Source: Suilimivivens sp964393865 (GTDB lineage Bacteria; Bacillota; Clostridia; Lachnospirales; Lachnospiraceae). Taken from it: a stretch of 64,000 bases of DNA. A model generated the notes under the pieces. That model saw only the letters and a program-made list of their open reading frames with translations, did not search any database and was not told the DNA's origin. The position numbers and the translations under genes were made by a program. Location: the NCBI GenBank assembly GCA_964393865.1, contig CAYMUW010000012.1, forward strand, positions 1 through 64,000, read 5' to 3'. Below are positions 1 through 9,900 of the stretch, piece by piece; positions within the stretch are counted from its first letter, which is position 1, and each line of letters opens with the position of its first letter.

Positions 1-579
1 AAGTTTATTATACCAAATATTGAAGCTATCAACAACTTAATTTATGCTATACTAGATCAGGCAACATCTGAATATAACCATGACGTGGTAGTCGCCTCGA
101 CAACGCCTACATATGCGTGGGTTTTCCCATTTGGAACAATCCCTGCGGCAATTGTCGCGGGAGTATATGGGAGCCGGGCGACGGAAGCATATAAAAGGAT
201 GAAGGAGCTGCGAGAAAGGATTAAAAATCTATCCGAAGAAATGAAGAAGAAAGCGGCAATGGCAGCCAGCCTTGCGATTGCCAGCAACCAGACAGCAAAC
301 ATGGCTGAGGCTGTTAAAAAAGCAATCAAACCTATCGAAGCAATGAAAGGCACCTGGGTTGCCATACATTCCGACTTAAATGATTTGGAATGCACGGTAA
401 AGACGGATATAACGACACTCCCGATGTGTGTGAAGAGCATGGGAGTTGAAAAGGCGCTGAAACAATGGGAGCTTATTGCCGGGGAAGCCGACAAATACCG
501 CAAAACTGCTTTTATCTCACAAACATCTGAGGATGTCGCAAAGTCGAAAATAATCCAGTTTCCGGCTCTGAAAGCATAA
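1..579 (+). CDS. Alpha-pore-forming toxin subunit, XaxA/MakA-like (5' end outside window)
   Basis: The frame is open from base 1, so the N-terminus lies outside the window. About 30 residues precede a GTG at 85 that is probably internal. A long apolar stretch near the visible start (AWVFPFGTIPAAIVAGVYG) is followed by a Lys/Glu/Ala-rich amphipathic helix and then by segments such as GTWVAIHSDLNDLE and ALKQWELIAGEADKYR. This order, a membrane-inserting hairpin followed by long helices and an AxxxWxxxxxxADxYRxxA-like end, resembles the C-terminal half of alpha-xenorhabdolysin A/MakA-type cytolysins. Assignment is from pattern memory only. A secreted or injected cytolysin acting on target membranes is the inferred role. 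No partner subunit is visible. Confidence 0.5.
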   Translation, partial: KFIIPNIEAINNLIYAILDQATSEYNHDVVVASTTPTYAWVFPFGTIPAAIVAGVYGSRATEAYKRMKELRERIKNLSEEMKKKAAMAASLAIASNQTANMAEAVKKAIKPIEAMKGTWVAIHSDLNDLECTVKTDITTLPMCVKSMGVEKALKQWELIAGEADKYRKTAFISQTSEDVAKSKIIQFPALKA

Positions 580-652
580 ATTTCAGAGGGAGAATGCAGC
601 ATGTAAGCCCGGCAACAGAGAAAAAGCAATATTTGAAAGGCAGAAAGCAAGT

Positions 653-680
653 CGGGCTGTGCAGTGGGGTGCACAGCCCG
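653..680. repeat. Perfect 10-bp inverted repeat in a gene-free gap (580-956)
   Basis: Arms CGGGCTGTGC and GCACAGCCCG enclose an 8-base loop. No T-run follows on either strand, so it is not a convincing intrinsic terminator, although it lies about 75 bases after the toxin-like gene. The rest of 580-956 shows no gene I can support on either strand. Confidence 0.6.
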
Positions 681-956
681 GAATGAAGATGTTCATGTGA
701 AACCATGCCGTTCCGTGGGCTGCATGACCAACCATACCATGAAAATCCGGGACTTTCATTGGGAACTGCGAGAACAGAGGAAATGAGTTTAATTTGGCGG
801 GAAACAGCATCTGCTGTTTGAAGGGAACAAGAACAAGGCCGCCACGAGTATCTGCGGTTCATATGATAATCGGCAGACATAGAAATACGGCTATCCATGC
901 GGAGAGCAGGATACGGCAGGAGAATTTGGATTATTGGAATATGGAGAGGCATTCTG

Positions 957-1358
957 ATGAATGAAATACGGTTTTCTGAAATGTTAAATGCTTTAGTGCA
1001 TGGCGGAAGATATGTCATCTATGGCGCAGGAGTAGTAGCTTATGGGGTCTATATGGCAATCAGAGGAATGTATGGGATAGAGCCGGACTTTTTTGTTGTA
1101 ACCCAAAAAAGCAGTGCGGATTGTTGCGATAACATTCTAATATATGAGTTTTGCGAAGTATATCCGTTTATGTCCGGTATGCCAGTTTTAGTGGCAGCTC
1201 CGGAAATATACCATGCTTCAATTCGTGATAACCTGCATAGTAAAAGGATTGACCATGCTTACTATATTGACGCTCATACGGAATACCTTTTGATGAGCAG
1301 ATATCTTAGGCAGTCAAAGCGGATTGCCCTTGTAGAAGATTTGGAAAGAACATTATAG
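957..1358 (+). CDS. Stand-alone Rossmann-like module protein of the glycan locus
   Basis: A 133-residue protein. I chose ATG 957 because GGAGAGG lies about 7 bases upstream; an earlier ATG at 897 adds 20 Arg/Ile-rich residues without a good ribosome site. Near residue 19 there is a glycine-rich turn (VIYGAGVVAYG) followed by alternating strands and helices, as in an NAD(P)- or nucleotide-binding half-Rossmann fold. The same module ends several other proteins in this locus. The gene stops two bases before the DUF4422 gene, so the two may act as one split enzyme. Catalytic function is unknown. Confidence 0.6.
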   Translation: MNEIRFSEMLNALVHGGRYVIYGAGVVAYGVYMAIRGMYGIEPDFFVVTQKSSADCCDNILIYEFCEVYPFMSGMPVLVAAPEIYHASIRDNLHSKRIDHAYYIDAHTEYLLMSRYLRQSKRIALVEDLERTL

Positions 1359-1360
1359 AT

Positions 1361-2056
1361 ATGGATTATAAAAAAGACTTCAGCGTATTTATGGCAAAAT
1401 CCCATATGGATAAAAGCCTGAAAAGTGAATGTGGGATGCCTGCATGGATAGTTCCTGTTCAAGCCGGCAGGAGCTGTACTGACATAAAAATTGCCGAACT
1501 TTCGGATGACACCGGGGATAATATATCAGAAAAGAATCCTGACTTTTGCGAGCTTACAGTGACTTACTGGGTATGGAAAAATGTAGTGTGCAGATATAAA
1601 GGAGTCTGCCATTACAGGAGAAGAATGCTCCTGAAAGATGAAGACATAACTAATATTTTTCAAGGCAATGTAGACATGATACTTCCTTTACCTTATATAT
1701 GCTATCCCAATGCAACAGGCCAATATATGAGATACATATCAAAAGAAGACAGAAAACATCTGGAAACGGCTTTAGCTTATGTGTCACCTGAGAGTGTTGA
1801 TGTTCTCCATGAGATAGACGGTCAACAGATTTATTATGATTTTAATATGGTTATAGCAAAGAATGATGTTTTTGATGATTATGCAGACTGGATGTTTAGC
1901 ATCCTCTTTGAAGCAGAAAAATCATGTGTGCCTGACGGAAAAATACGAGGGGACAGATATGCGGGATATTTGGGAGAGCTTCTGACCACCATATATATTT
2001 TCAAAAACAGGGATAGATTAAAAATTGTTCATGGAGAAAGGGATTGGTTAGTATGA
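1361..2056 (+). CDS. DUF4422 glycosyltransferase-like protein
   Basis: 231 residues. The signature is DDTGDNISEKNPDFCELT followed by YWVWKN and GVCHYRRR, the conserved core of DUF4422 proteins that recur in capsule and exopolysaccharide loci and are thought to be glycosyltransferases. No signal peptide or membrane helix is visible, so a cytoplasmic place is likely. It starts 2 bases after the preceding gene and its TGA overlaps the ATG of cysD (ATGA), which ties glycan synthesis to the sulfate-activation genes in one transcript. The donor sugar cannot be deduced. Confidence 0.8.
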   Translation: MDYKKDFSVFMAKSHMDKSLKSECGMPAWIVPVQAGRSCTDIKIAELSDDTGDNISEKNPDFCELTVTYWVWKNVVCRYKGVCHYRRRMLLKDEDITNIFQGNVDMILPLPYICYPNATGQYMRYISKEDRKHLETALAYVSPESVDVLHEIDGQQIYYDFNMVIAKNDVFDDYADWMFSILFEAEKSCVPDGKIRGDRYAGYLGELLTTIYIFKNRDRLKIVHGERDWLV

Positions 2057-2955
2057 ATGAACAGACTCATTTGGATGCTTTAGAAGCAGAAGCAGTTTAC
2101 ATTATGCGTGAAGTGGCGGCGGAATGCGAAAAACCAGTCATGCTGTATTCCATCGGCAAGGATAGCTCAGTAATGCTGCACCTTGCCATGAAGGCATTTT
2201 ATCCGGAAAAACCGCCCTTTCCATTCTTACATATTGATACGACGTGGAAATTCCATGAGATGATAGAATTCCGTGACTATACAGCAAAAAAATATGGGAT
2301 TGAAATGCTGGTTTATACGAATGAAGAAGGAATCGCCAAGGGAATCAATCCGTTTGACCATGGTGCTGCCTATACGGATATCATGAAAACACAGGCTTTG
2401 AAACAGGCACTTGCCAAGTATGGGTTTACGGCTGCTTTTGGCGGAGGCAGACGTGATGAGGAAAAATCACGTGCCAAAGAGCGTATTTTTTCTTTTAGGA
2501 ATAAGGAGCAGGCATGGGATCCAAAGAATCAGCGCCCGGAGATGTGGAACGAATATAATACGTGTATCCATTTGGGAGAAAGCATTCGAGTATTCCCAAT
2601 CTCAAACTGGACAGAAAAAGATATTTGGCAGTACATAGAGCGCGAAAATATAGAGATTGTTTCTTTGTATTATGCCAGGAAACGCCCGGTGGTATACCGT
2701 GATGGAAATATCATTATGCCAGATGATGACCGCATGCCAATCCGTGAGGGTGAAGAAATAGTCATGAAGAAAGTCCGCTTCAGAACCTTAGGTTGTTATC
2801 CTCTGACGGGCGCTATTGAGTCGGAAGCTGATACCTTACCGAAAATCATTGCGGAAACGTTGGGAGCCGTATCCTCGGAAAGAAGCAGCCGGGTAATTGA
2901 CAGTGATGGAGGCGCCGCAAGCATGGAAAAACGAAAGAGGGAGGGGTATTTTTAA
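2053..2955 (+). CDS. cysD: Sulfate adenylyltransferase small subunit (CysD/NodP)
   Basis: 300 residues, the normal length for CysD. With CysN it makes adenosine 5'-phosphosulfate (APS) from ATP and sulfate. The PP-loop SIGKDSS lies at residues 33-39, with the family segments FLHIDTTWKF, FGGGRRDEEKSRAKER and FPISNWTEKDIWQYI following. ATG 2053 was chosen because it overlaps the preceding stop as ATGA and sits behind GGAGAAAGGG; the TTG at 2044 is less likely. Its stop overlaps the start of the cysN-cysC fusion by one base (TAATG), so translation is probably coupled. Confidence 0.96.
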   Translation: MNEQTHLDALEAEAVYIMREVAAECEKPVMLYSIGKDSSVMLHLAMKAFYPEKPPFPFLHIDTTWKFHEMIEFRDYTAKKYGIEMLVYTNEEGIAKGINPFDHGAAYTDIMKTQALKQALAKYGFTAAFGGGRRDEEKSRAKERIFSFRNKEQAWDPKNQRPEMWNEYNTCIHLGESIRVFPISNWTEKDIWQYIERENIEIVSLYYARKRPVVYRDGNIIMPDDDRMPIREGEEIVMKKVRFRTLGCYPLTGAIESEADTLPKIIAETLGAVSSERSSRVIDSDGGAASMEKRKREGYF

Positions 2956-4787
2956 TGGATGGGCTGTTGAAATTCATTACCTGCGGAAGTGTTGATGACG
3001 GAAAATCAACGCTGATTGGACATATGCTTTACGATGCTAAGCTTTTGTATGCGGATCAGGAAAAGACTTTGGAATTGGACAGCAGGGTAGGGAGCAGGGG
3101 CGGTGCGATTGATTATTCCCTTTTGTTGGATGGGTTGATGGCGGAAAGGGAACAGGGCATTACAATTGATGTCGCATACAGATATTTTACGACTAGAAAC
3201 AGGAGCTTTATTGTAGCAGACACGCCGGGACATGAGCAATATACTAGAAATATGGCCGTTGGCGCTTCTTTTGCCGATTTGGCAGTTATTCTCGTGGATG
3301 CCCTTCATGGCATACTGACACAAACGAGACGGCACTGCAGGATTTGTGCGATGATGGGGATAAAGTATTTTGTCTTTGCCGTGAATAAGATGGATTTGGC
3401 AGATTATGAGAAGAATGTTTTTGCAAAGATAGAGAAGGATATTGAAAAGCTGTCAACTGAACTGAAACTGCATTCTGTTACCTGTATCCCGGTTTCTGCA
3501 GTCATGGGAGACAACGTTACGAACCGCTCGCAAAATATGGACTGGTATCATGGAAAGTCATTATTGGATTATCTGGAAACAATAAATGTCAGGGAGGAAA
3601 CTGCAGAGGAAGGCTTTGTCATGCCAGTACAGAGGGTTTGCAGACCGGATCGTACATTTAGAGGTTTTCAGGGTCAAGTCGCATGCGGTGTGCTTGCAGC
3701 AGGAGAAACAGTTACTGTGCTGCCGAGCGGGGAGAAAGCTAAAGTTAAGTCTGTCTATAACACAGATAAACAGGTGGGGCAGATTTGCGCGGGACAGGCT
3801 GTGACGATTGCGCTTGACAGGGAGATTGATGTTTCAAGAGGCTGCGTATTTGTCAAGGATACCTCTGTGAAAAATGCGGATCTGTTTCAAGCGGGAATCC
3901 TGTGGATGGACGATGAGGAGCTTATTGACGGTAAATCTTTTCTGCTAAAAATCGGAACCAAAATGGTACCGGCTGCCGTTATGCATATAAAATACAGGTT
4001 GGCCATAGATACAGGAGAGCATCTGACAGCATCACATATCCATAAAAATGACATGGCGGTCTGCGATATCGTGACATCCGAAAAAATTCCTTTTGATGAG
4101 TTCGCTAAGCATAGGGAGATAGGGCATTTTATACTGATTGATCGTATAACCGACATGACATCGGCATGCGGAGTTGTCAGGCATGAACTTCGTCGTTCAG
4201 AAAATCTTTTTTATCAGCAGATGGATGTGACCGGGGAACGGCGTGCGGCGATGATGAATCAAAGACCGGTTACATTATGGTTTACGGGATTATCCGGAGC
4301 CGGCAAATCCACATTGGCAAATGAAGTAGAGAAGGCGTTGTTTCTGCGGGGAAAGCATACGATGTCACTCGATGGAGATAATATCAGAATGGGTCTTAAC
4401 AAGAATTTAGGATTTACGCAGGAGGACAGAATAGAAAATATCCGGCGTATTGCCGAAGTGGCGAAGCTGATGAATGATGCCGGACTGATTGTTATGACAT
4501 CGTTTATTTCGCCGTATCTGAGCGACCGGGAAAATGCGAGAAAAATTATAGGAAGTGGGAACTTTGTTGAAATCTATGTGTCAACGCCTCTCGCAGAATG
4601 CGAGAGGCGCGATGTGAAAGGACTGTACAGAAAAGCAAGGAATGGCGCCATTCCTAATTTTACAGGAATTGGAAGCCGATATGAGGAGCCGGAGAATGCG
4701 GATATCGTGGTTGACACGAGCAACATAACAATAGAAGCTGCCACTGCTTATATTTTAGAGCAGCTTGACAGGATGGAACTGCTATAA
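2955..4787 (+). CDS. cysNC: Bifunctional CysN-CysC: ATP sulfurylase GTPase subunit fused to APS kinase
   Basis: 610 residues, a fusion like rhizobial NodQ. Residues 1 to about 430 form the translation-factor-like GTPase: GSVDDGKST (11-19), DTPGHEQ (89-95) and NKMD (144-147). From about residue 435 comes an APS kinase domain with P-loop GLSGAGKST (about 445-453), then SLDGDNIRMGLN and FISPY. The enzyme drives APS synthesis with GTP and phosphorylates APS to PAPS, the sulfuryl donor for sulfotransferases. The stop overlaps the next gene by one base. No cysH or sulfite-reductase gene occurs in the window, which favours PAPS use for sulfation over cysteine synthesis. Confidence 0.96.
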   Translation: MDGLLKFITCGSVDDGKSTLIGHMLYDAKLLYADQEKTLELDSRVGSRGGAIDYSLLLDGLMAEREQGITIDVAYRYFTTRNRSFIVADTPGHEQYTRNMAVGASFADLAVILVDALHGILTQTRRHCRICAMMGIKYFVFAVNKMDLADYEKNVFAKIEKDIEKLSTELKLHSVTCIPVSAVMGDNVTNRSQNMDWYHGKSLLDYLETINVREETAEEGFVMPVQRVCRPDRTFRGFQGQVACGVLAAGETVTVLPSGEKAKVKSVYNTDKQVGQICAGQAVTIALDREIDVSRGCVFVKDTSVKNADLFQAGILWMDDEELIDGKSFLLKIGTKMVPAAVMHIKYRLAIDTGEHLTASHIHKNDMAVCDIVTSEKIPFDEFAKHREIGHFILIDRITDMTSACGVVRHELRRSENLFYQQMDVTGERRAAMMNQRPVTLWFTGLSGAGKSTLANEVEKALFLRGKHTMSLDGDNIRMGLNKNLGFTQEDRIENIRRIAEVAKLMNDAGLIVMTSFISPYLSDRENARKIIGSGNFVEIYVSTPLAECERRDVKGLYRKARNGAIPNFTGIGSRYEEPENADIVVDTSNITIEAATAYILEQLDRMELL

Positions 4788-6109
4788 TGGGGAAAAAGGC
4801 AAGATTTCTGATATCCATGTTTAAAATAGGAATGATAGGATTCGGCGGCGGCAATGCATTGATTCCGATAATTGAAAAAACGGTTGTAGAGGAGCAGAAC
4901 CTTGTATCCAAAACAGAGTATGATGCGGATGTAATGATTGCAAGTATTACTCCTGGGGCACTTCCGGTTGAGATTGCGGGCGGAACTGGACGGCGGTTGT
5001 TTGGGAGAGGTTATCTTATTGGCGGGGCTGTCGCAATGGCACTGCCGGGTGTCATATTGATGGTGGCGCTTGACGCTGCTATGACTTCGGTAAATGGGAA
5101 TGTGTTGAAGCAGATCAATTTCCTGACAATCGGAATCTATGCATTTATCTGCTGTCTGCTGTCGGATTACATCGTGGGAACGGCGCATGAGAAACGGCAG
5201 GAATCTGCACTGCCGGCATGCATGACAGTAATAGGGCTTGTCATAGCTGCCACATGTGGGAAAAATATATATAGGCTGTTAGGGCGTGATATACAGCATA
5301 TCATAACGCTGAATACGATACAGGTATTTGCCGTGGCTTTTGCTGTGACGGCAGCAGTGGAAGGGGTGCGGTATCTTTTAGGATTTGGAAAGCAGCAGAC
5401 ATATACTATGGAAACCGGTTCCCTAAATTGGCAGACAGCGAAGAAAACAGTGGGGGAATTGCTGTCATGCCTTGCTTTTATGGTACTGCTTTCCATCCCT
5501 GCCCTGATTGTTTCAGAAGAAACGGTTTCGTTTATGGGGCGCGCATTCTTTTCTTCCCTGATTTCTTTCGGCGGAGGTGATGCATATCTTACTGTTGCGG
5601 ATGGGATGTTCGTGCACAAGGGCATGATATCGGAAGATGAATTCTACAGTGTGATTGTACCGCTGGTCAATACTCTGCCAGGTTCTATCTTGTGTAAGAC
5701 GTTAAGCGGAATTGGATATTATATAGGATACGGCAGCGGCGGCTCGGTCATAAACGGAACTGCAGTAGCGTTATCCGGTTTTGCAGTCAGTATATCGGCA
5801 TCATGCAGCGTGTTTGCCGTGGCAGCAGGATTATACGAGGGATTGCAGAAAAGCAGGATATTCCGGGTTTTTCATAAGTGGATTAAACCGATTGTATCGG
5901 GACTTTTGGTTAACGTGATGCTTTCTTTGTTGGTGCAGGTTCGCAGGATTGGCAGTTCCTGTGGAAATTCATTTGGTATATTCATATGTTTTGTGTTTAT
6001 CCTGACGGCAAATATGATTCTGTATTACATAGTAAAGTTAAAGAATGAATGGATTATTTTATTTTCTGTTATGACTGCATTTGTTCTATGCAATGCGGTA
6101 GGGGTGTAA
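4787..6109 (+). CDS. CHR-family anion transporter, candidate sulfate permease
   Basis: 440 residues with many apolar helices, built as two CHR (ChrA-type) halves. Each half carries a recognisable family signature: FGGGNALIPIIE near the start and FGGGDAYLTVADGMFV around the middle, each followed by a conserved Pro/Gly-rich stretch (ITPGALP and VNTLPGSI). CHR proteins are known from chromate resistance, and some respond to or move sulfate. Position matters here: the gene starts on the last base of cysNC (TAATG) and precedes cysQ by two bases, so import of sulfate for PAPS synthesis is the natural inference. Chromate export cannot be excluded. Confidence 0.85.
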   Translation: MGKKARFLISMFKIGMIGFGGGNALIPIIEKTVVEEQNLVSKTEYDADVMIASITPGALPVEIAGGTGRRLFGRGYLIGGAVAMALPGVILMVALDAAMTSVNGNVLKQINFLTIGIYAFICCLLSDYIVGTAHEKRQESALPACMTVIGLVIAATCGKNIYRLLGRDIQHIITLNTIQVFAVAFAVTAAVEGVRYLLGFGKQQTYTMETGSLNWQTAKKTVGELLSCLAFMVLLSIPALIVSEETVSFMGRAFFSSLISFGGGDAYLTVADGMFVHKGMISEDEFYSVIVPLVNTLPGSILCKTLSGIGYYIGYGSGGSVINGTAVALSGFAVSISASCSVFAVAAGLYEGLQKSRIFRVFHKWIKPIVSGLLVNVMLSLLVQVRRIGSSCGNSFGIFICFVFILTANMILYYIVKLKNEWIILFSVMTAFVLCNAVGV

Positions 6110-6111
6110 GT

Positions 6112-6891
6112 ATGTGGGAAAAAGAATTGGAAACTGCAAAGGAATGTGCCGTCCGTGCCGGCATAGCGGTAATGGACATCTATATCGGACAGGATGGTTT
6201 GGATGTTCAGTATAAAGATGATGACTCCCCACTGACTGCAGCAGATAGGGCATCTAATCAAATTATTGTGGAAACCCTGAAAAAGATGTTCCCCCTGTAT
6301 GCTGTTTTATCGGAGGAAGAGAAGGATTCAAGGGAGCGTCTCAGTAATGATTTCTGCTTTGTTGTTGATCCGTTAGACGGTACAAAGGAATTTATCAAAA
6401 GGAACGGACAGTTTACGGTCAATATTGCGTTAAGTTACCGGCATAAGTCGGTGATGGGTGTAATCTATGTCCCGGCAAGGGGAGAGTTATTTTATGCTGC
6501 ACAGGGCAGAGGGGCATTCTTAAAGACACAGGGAAGCGCTGCTCCTGTCAGACTGAAAGTATCTGACAGATTTGGGGATTTACGCTGTGTCATGAGCAGC
6601 TCTCATAACTGCCAGGAGATGGAAAATCTGATAAAAAAGCATCATTTAAAGAATTTCATCAAAATGGGAAGCTCACTCAAAGGCTGTATCATTGCGAAAG
6701 GAGAAGCTGAAATCTATTACCGATACAACCCAACAATGGAGTGGGACACGGCGGCAATGCAGTGTATTGTGGAAGAGGCAGGGGGCATTTTACGGCAGAT
6801 GGATGATAGTGAGATGACGTATAATAGGGAAAATCCGTTGAATGATAAAGGATTCTATGTGATTAACAGGAAAGAGAACAGGATTAGATAA
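6112..6891 (+). CDS. cysQ: 3'(2'),5'-bisphosphate nucleotidase CysQ
   Basis: 259 residues of the inositol-monophosphatase fold. Metal-binding motifs are SEEEKD, DPLDGTKEF (starting about residue 85) and EWDTAA (about residue 210). It converts 3'-phosphoadenosine 5'-phosphate (PAP) to AMP. PAP is the by-product of sulfotransferases and inhibits them, so this gene completes a PAPS cycle. ATG 6112 lies two bases after the transporter stop, with AGGGGTG just upstream; a longer frame from 6049 would overlap the transporter and adds a non-family N-terminus. Confidence 0.93.
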   Translation: MWEKELETAKECAVRAGIAVMDIYIGQDGLDVQYKDDDSPLTAADRASNQIIVETLKKMFPLYAVLSEEEKDSRERLSNDFCFVVDPLDGTKEFIKRNGQFTVNIALSYRHKSVMGVIYVPARGELFYAAQGRGAFLKTQGSAAPVRLKVSDRFGDLRCVMSSSHNCQEMENLIKKHHLKNFIKMGSSLKGCIIAKGEAEIYYRYNPTMEWDTAAMQCIVEEAGGILRQMDDSEMTYNRENPLNDKGFYVINRKENRIR

Positions 6892-6907
6892 CAAGGGAGG
6901 GAAACAG

Positions 6908-9900
6908 ATGAATTTTAAGCTGGTATCAGTTATTATACCTGTTTATAATGTAGAGGCTTATATTGAAAAATGTATAATGAGTATTGTAAGCCAGACATAC
7001 AAGAATCTTGAAATAATTTTTGTTAATGACGGTTCTGAGCAAGAGGAGGAATCCATTATCAAGCAATATATGGAAAGAGATTCCAGGATTCATTATATCA
7101 AGAAAAATGCAAACGAAGGCTTGTTTCGCGCAAGAGTAACGGGGGTGAAGGCCTCACATGGAGATTATATTCAATTTGTAGACAGCGATGACTATATTAA
7201 TGAGGATTTTATACGTCTTTTGGTGAGAAAAGCAGAAGAAGAGGACAGTGATATCACATTTGCACGAACTGTCACATGCACTCCGCGTGGAAGTGAAAGT
7301 ATCTATGTGTTCCAAAATATGGAATTATATCAATTGCCTCTTGAAGGATTGGAACTGAAAAAGGCATATTATGGTCAGCATGGTTTTGCATATATTTTTC
7401 ATACAATCTGGAATAAGCTTTATAAGAGGGAACTATGGATGCAGGCATTGCCGTATTTTGAAAAATTGGGAACGCCGATTGTTATGACGGAAGATATAGC
7501 ATTTTCATCAATACTTTTTTATTTCGCTCATAAAGCTTCATGTACAGAAAACGCCGTGTATTTTTATTGTAAGCATACGGATGCCTCAACGGATTCTAAA
7601 GTCATTACTTTAAACCAGTATAAAAAAAGGATTGGAAATGTATGCACTGTTTTTGATTTCCTGCAGGATTTTTTTTCGGACAAAGAAAAGTGGATCCAAG
7701 ATTGTATGGCGGATTTTAGGAGATATTATGGGCGTATGTGGCACCGGATTGCCGAGGAGATGGATGAGGCGGAACGGAGTCAGGCATTAGTGTTATGTAA
7801 ACGATTAGCGGATGTTGAGTTGGACGATAAGAGTTCTGCCATGGATGATAATTATTTTTGTTATATGGAGATTCCTTACAGTAAATGCCTGGATGAGATT
7901 AAAAAACGTATTTACGAGGGAAGCGAGAGCGTAATCAGCTTTGATGTCTTTGACACGGTGGTTGCTCGTCCCTTTTTCCATCCGACAGACTTATTTGCTT
8001 TTTTGGATAAAAAGTTTGAAGAAATCTATTCTTCAAATATCTCGTTTCAGACAATCAGAACGGAAGGAGAAGAGGGATGCAGAAAGCAGTTGTGTGACGA
8101 GAAGCGCGAGGATGTCACACTGGAAGAAATCTATCAGTATATCAGTGAAATGTATGATATTCCATGGGAAAAAGCCCATAAACTTATGGAATATGAAGAA
8201 GCATTAGAAATTGAGTTTAATTTCAGGAGAAACACGGGGTATGAATTATATTCACTTGCTTTAGACGCAGGGAAAAAAGTTATTTTCACATCGGATATGT
8301 ATCTTCCTAAGTCCTGCATTGCCAAAATATTGCATAAAAACGGATATACACGGTATGAAGCCGTCTATGTATCCTCTGAATATAAAAAATTGAAATATAC
8401 CTCAAGCTTATATAGAGCAGTGCTTTCGGAAATGCACGTAAAACCGGAGGATATCCTTCATATTGGAGATAATCAGGATGCGGATGTAAATGGCGCTGAA
8501 AAAATAGGAATATCGACAGTTTATATTCCAAAGTCTATGGATGCGTTTTGTGGTAATACGAAAAAGATTACAAATCATCATCGCTTTACGATGGGAAAGG
8601 ACATCGGAGGCAGCTATAGAGGAATGAAGAGCTTTGAAAAAAATATTGCTTATGGAGCAACCATTGCTCTTGCGTCAATAAAATATTTTGATAACTCCTA
8701 TTGTGGTTTCAATGACTTTACTGATTTTAACGTGGATGGTTATTTTGCAGGTTATTACCTGCTGGGAACAAGCCTGCTCGGACAGATTGCATGGTTGGAA
8801 AATATTGTAAATGAAAAAGGGATTAAAAGGATTATATTTACATCTAGAGACGGCTATCTGCTTATGGAAGCATATAGGCGTTATTTAAAGATATGTAAGA
8901 AAGAGAAAGAAGTTCTATATTTTTATGTATCTAGAAGGAGCATGATGCCTTGGATTTTGAAAGATAAATTAGATTTTATGTCACTGCCCATTGTTTATCA
9001 AAAGTATTCACCTGACAGTGTTGAGGAGCTGCTGAGCTTCTGTATATCACACGAAAGTGATGAGGAATGGGAAGATGTTCTTAACACGAATGATATCATA
9101 CGTACTCGTGAATTTGCCTCCATTGTGGAATATCACAAGTTTATGAATTTATTTTTGGCATATAGATATAGCAGTTCAGAGCATATGAAAGCAAAAAAAA
9201 CAGTATCACAATATTGCAGTGTGATACATAACGATGACGGCATCTATGACTTGGGTTATAGTGCCTCCATACATAAAGCAATCTGCGATGCGAGTGGTCG
9301 GAAACCTACAGCGCTTTTCATGCATTCGGATGCCGAGAAACATCTGAAAAATGAGCGCATTGGTGGATTTGAGATTGTAAGTATGATGGATACGATTCCT
9401 AATGCTAACGGACTTTTGAGAGAATTTTTCTTTTCGGATACGGGAGGAAGTTGTATCGGCTATGAACAAAATGGACAGACAACCCCAATCATAGAAAACG
9501 AAGATAAAAATTATTCGGATCTGTTTCCAATCCGAATGATGCAGATGGGAGCCTTAAAAATGGTTGATGATTTTTATCATATTTTTAAGGATTATCTTCC
9601 GTATATGGAAATCAGGACGGAAGAAATGCTGCTGCCTTTTGAAAGTTTTCTGGCATTTCCTGCGGTCATTGATACGAAGATGTTTGCAGCATCTTATTTT
9701 GAGGACAAGGTATATGGAAAAATCAGTCAGATAAACGTTAGGGATTTTTGGATGCAGCTATTGATTAACCAGCCGGGATATCAGAAAAATGACATTATCC
9801 ATTATTTTGATGAACTGTTAAAAAAATACCATAAGAAAAAACTGGCTTTTTTTGGAACCGGTAAAATGTGCGAAGCAATGTTTGAAACAAATCCTGATAT

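Noticed and set aside
653..680. Inverted repeat as a terminator of the toxin-like gene
   Set aside because: Stem is perfect but no T-run follows on either strand.
512..1018. 168-codon - strand frame across the gap before the glycan locus
   Set aside because: Overlaps the toxin end and the start of the next gene, has low-complexity Ser/Cys/His content and no ribosome site.
2053..6891. Standard assimilatory sulfate reduction operon
   Set aside because: PAPS reductase, sulfite reductase and siroheme genes are all absent, while sulfotransferase-like genes follow.
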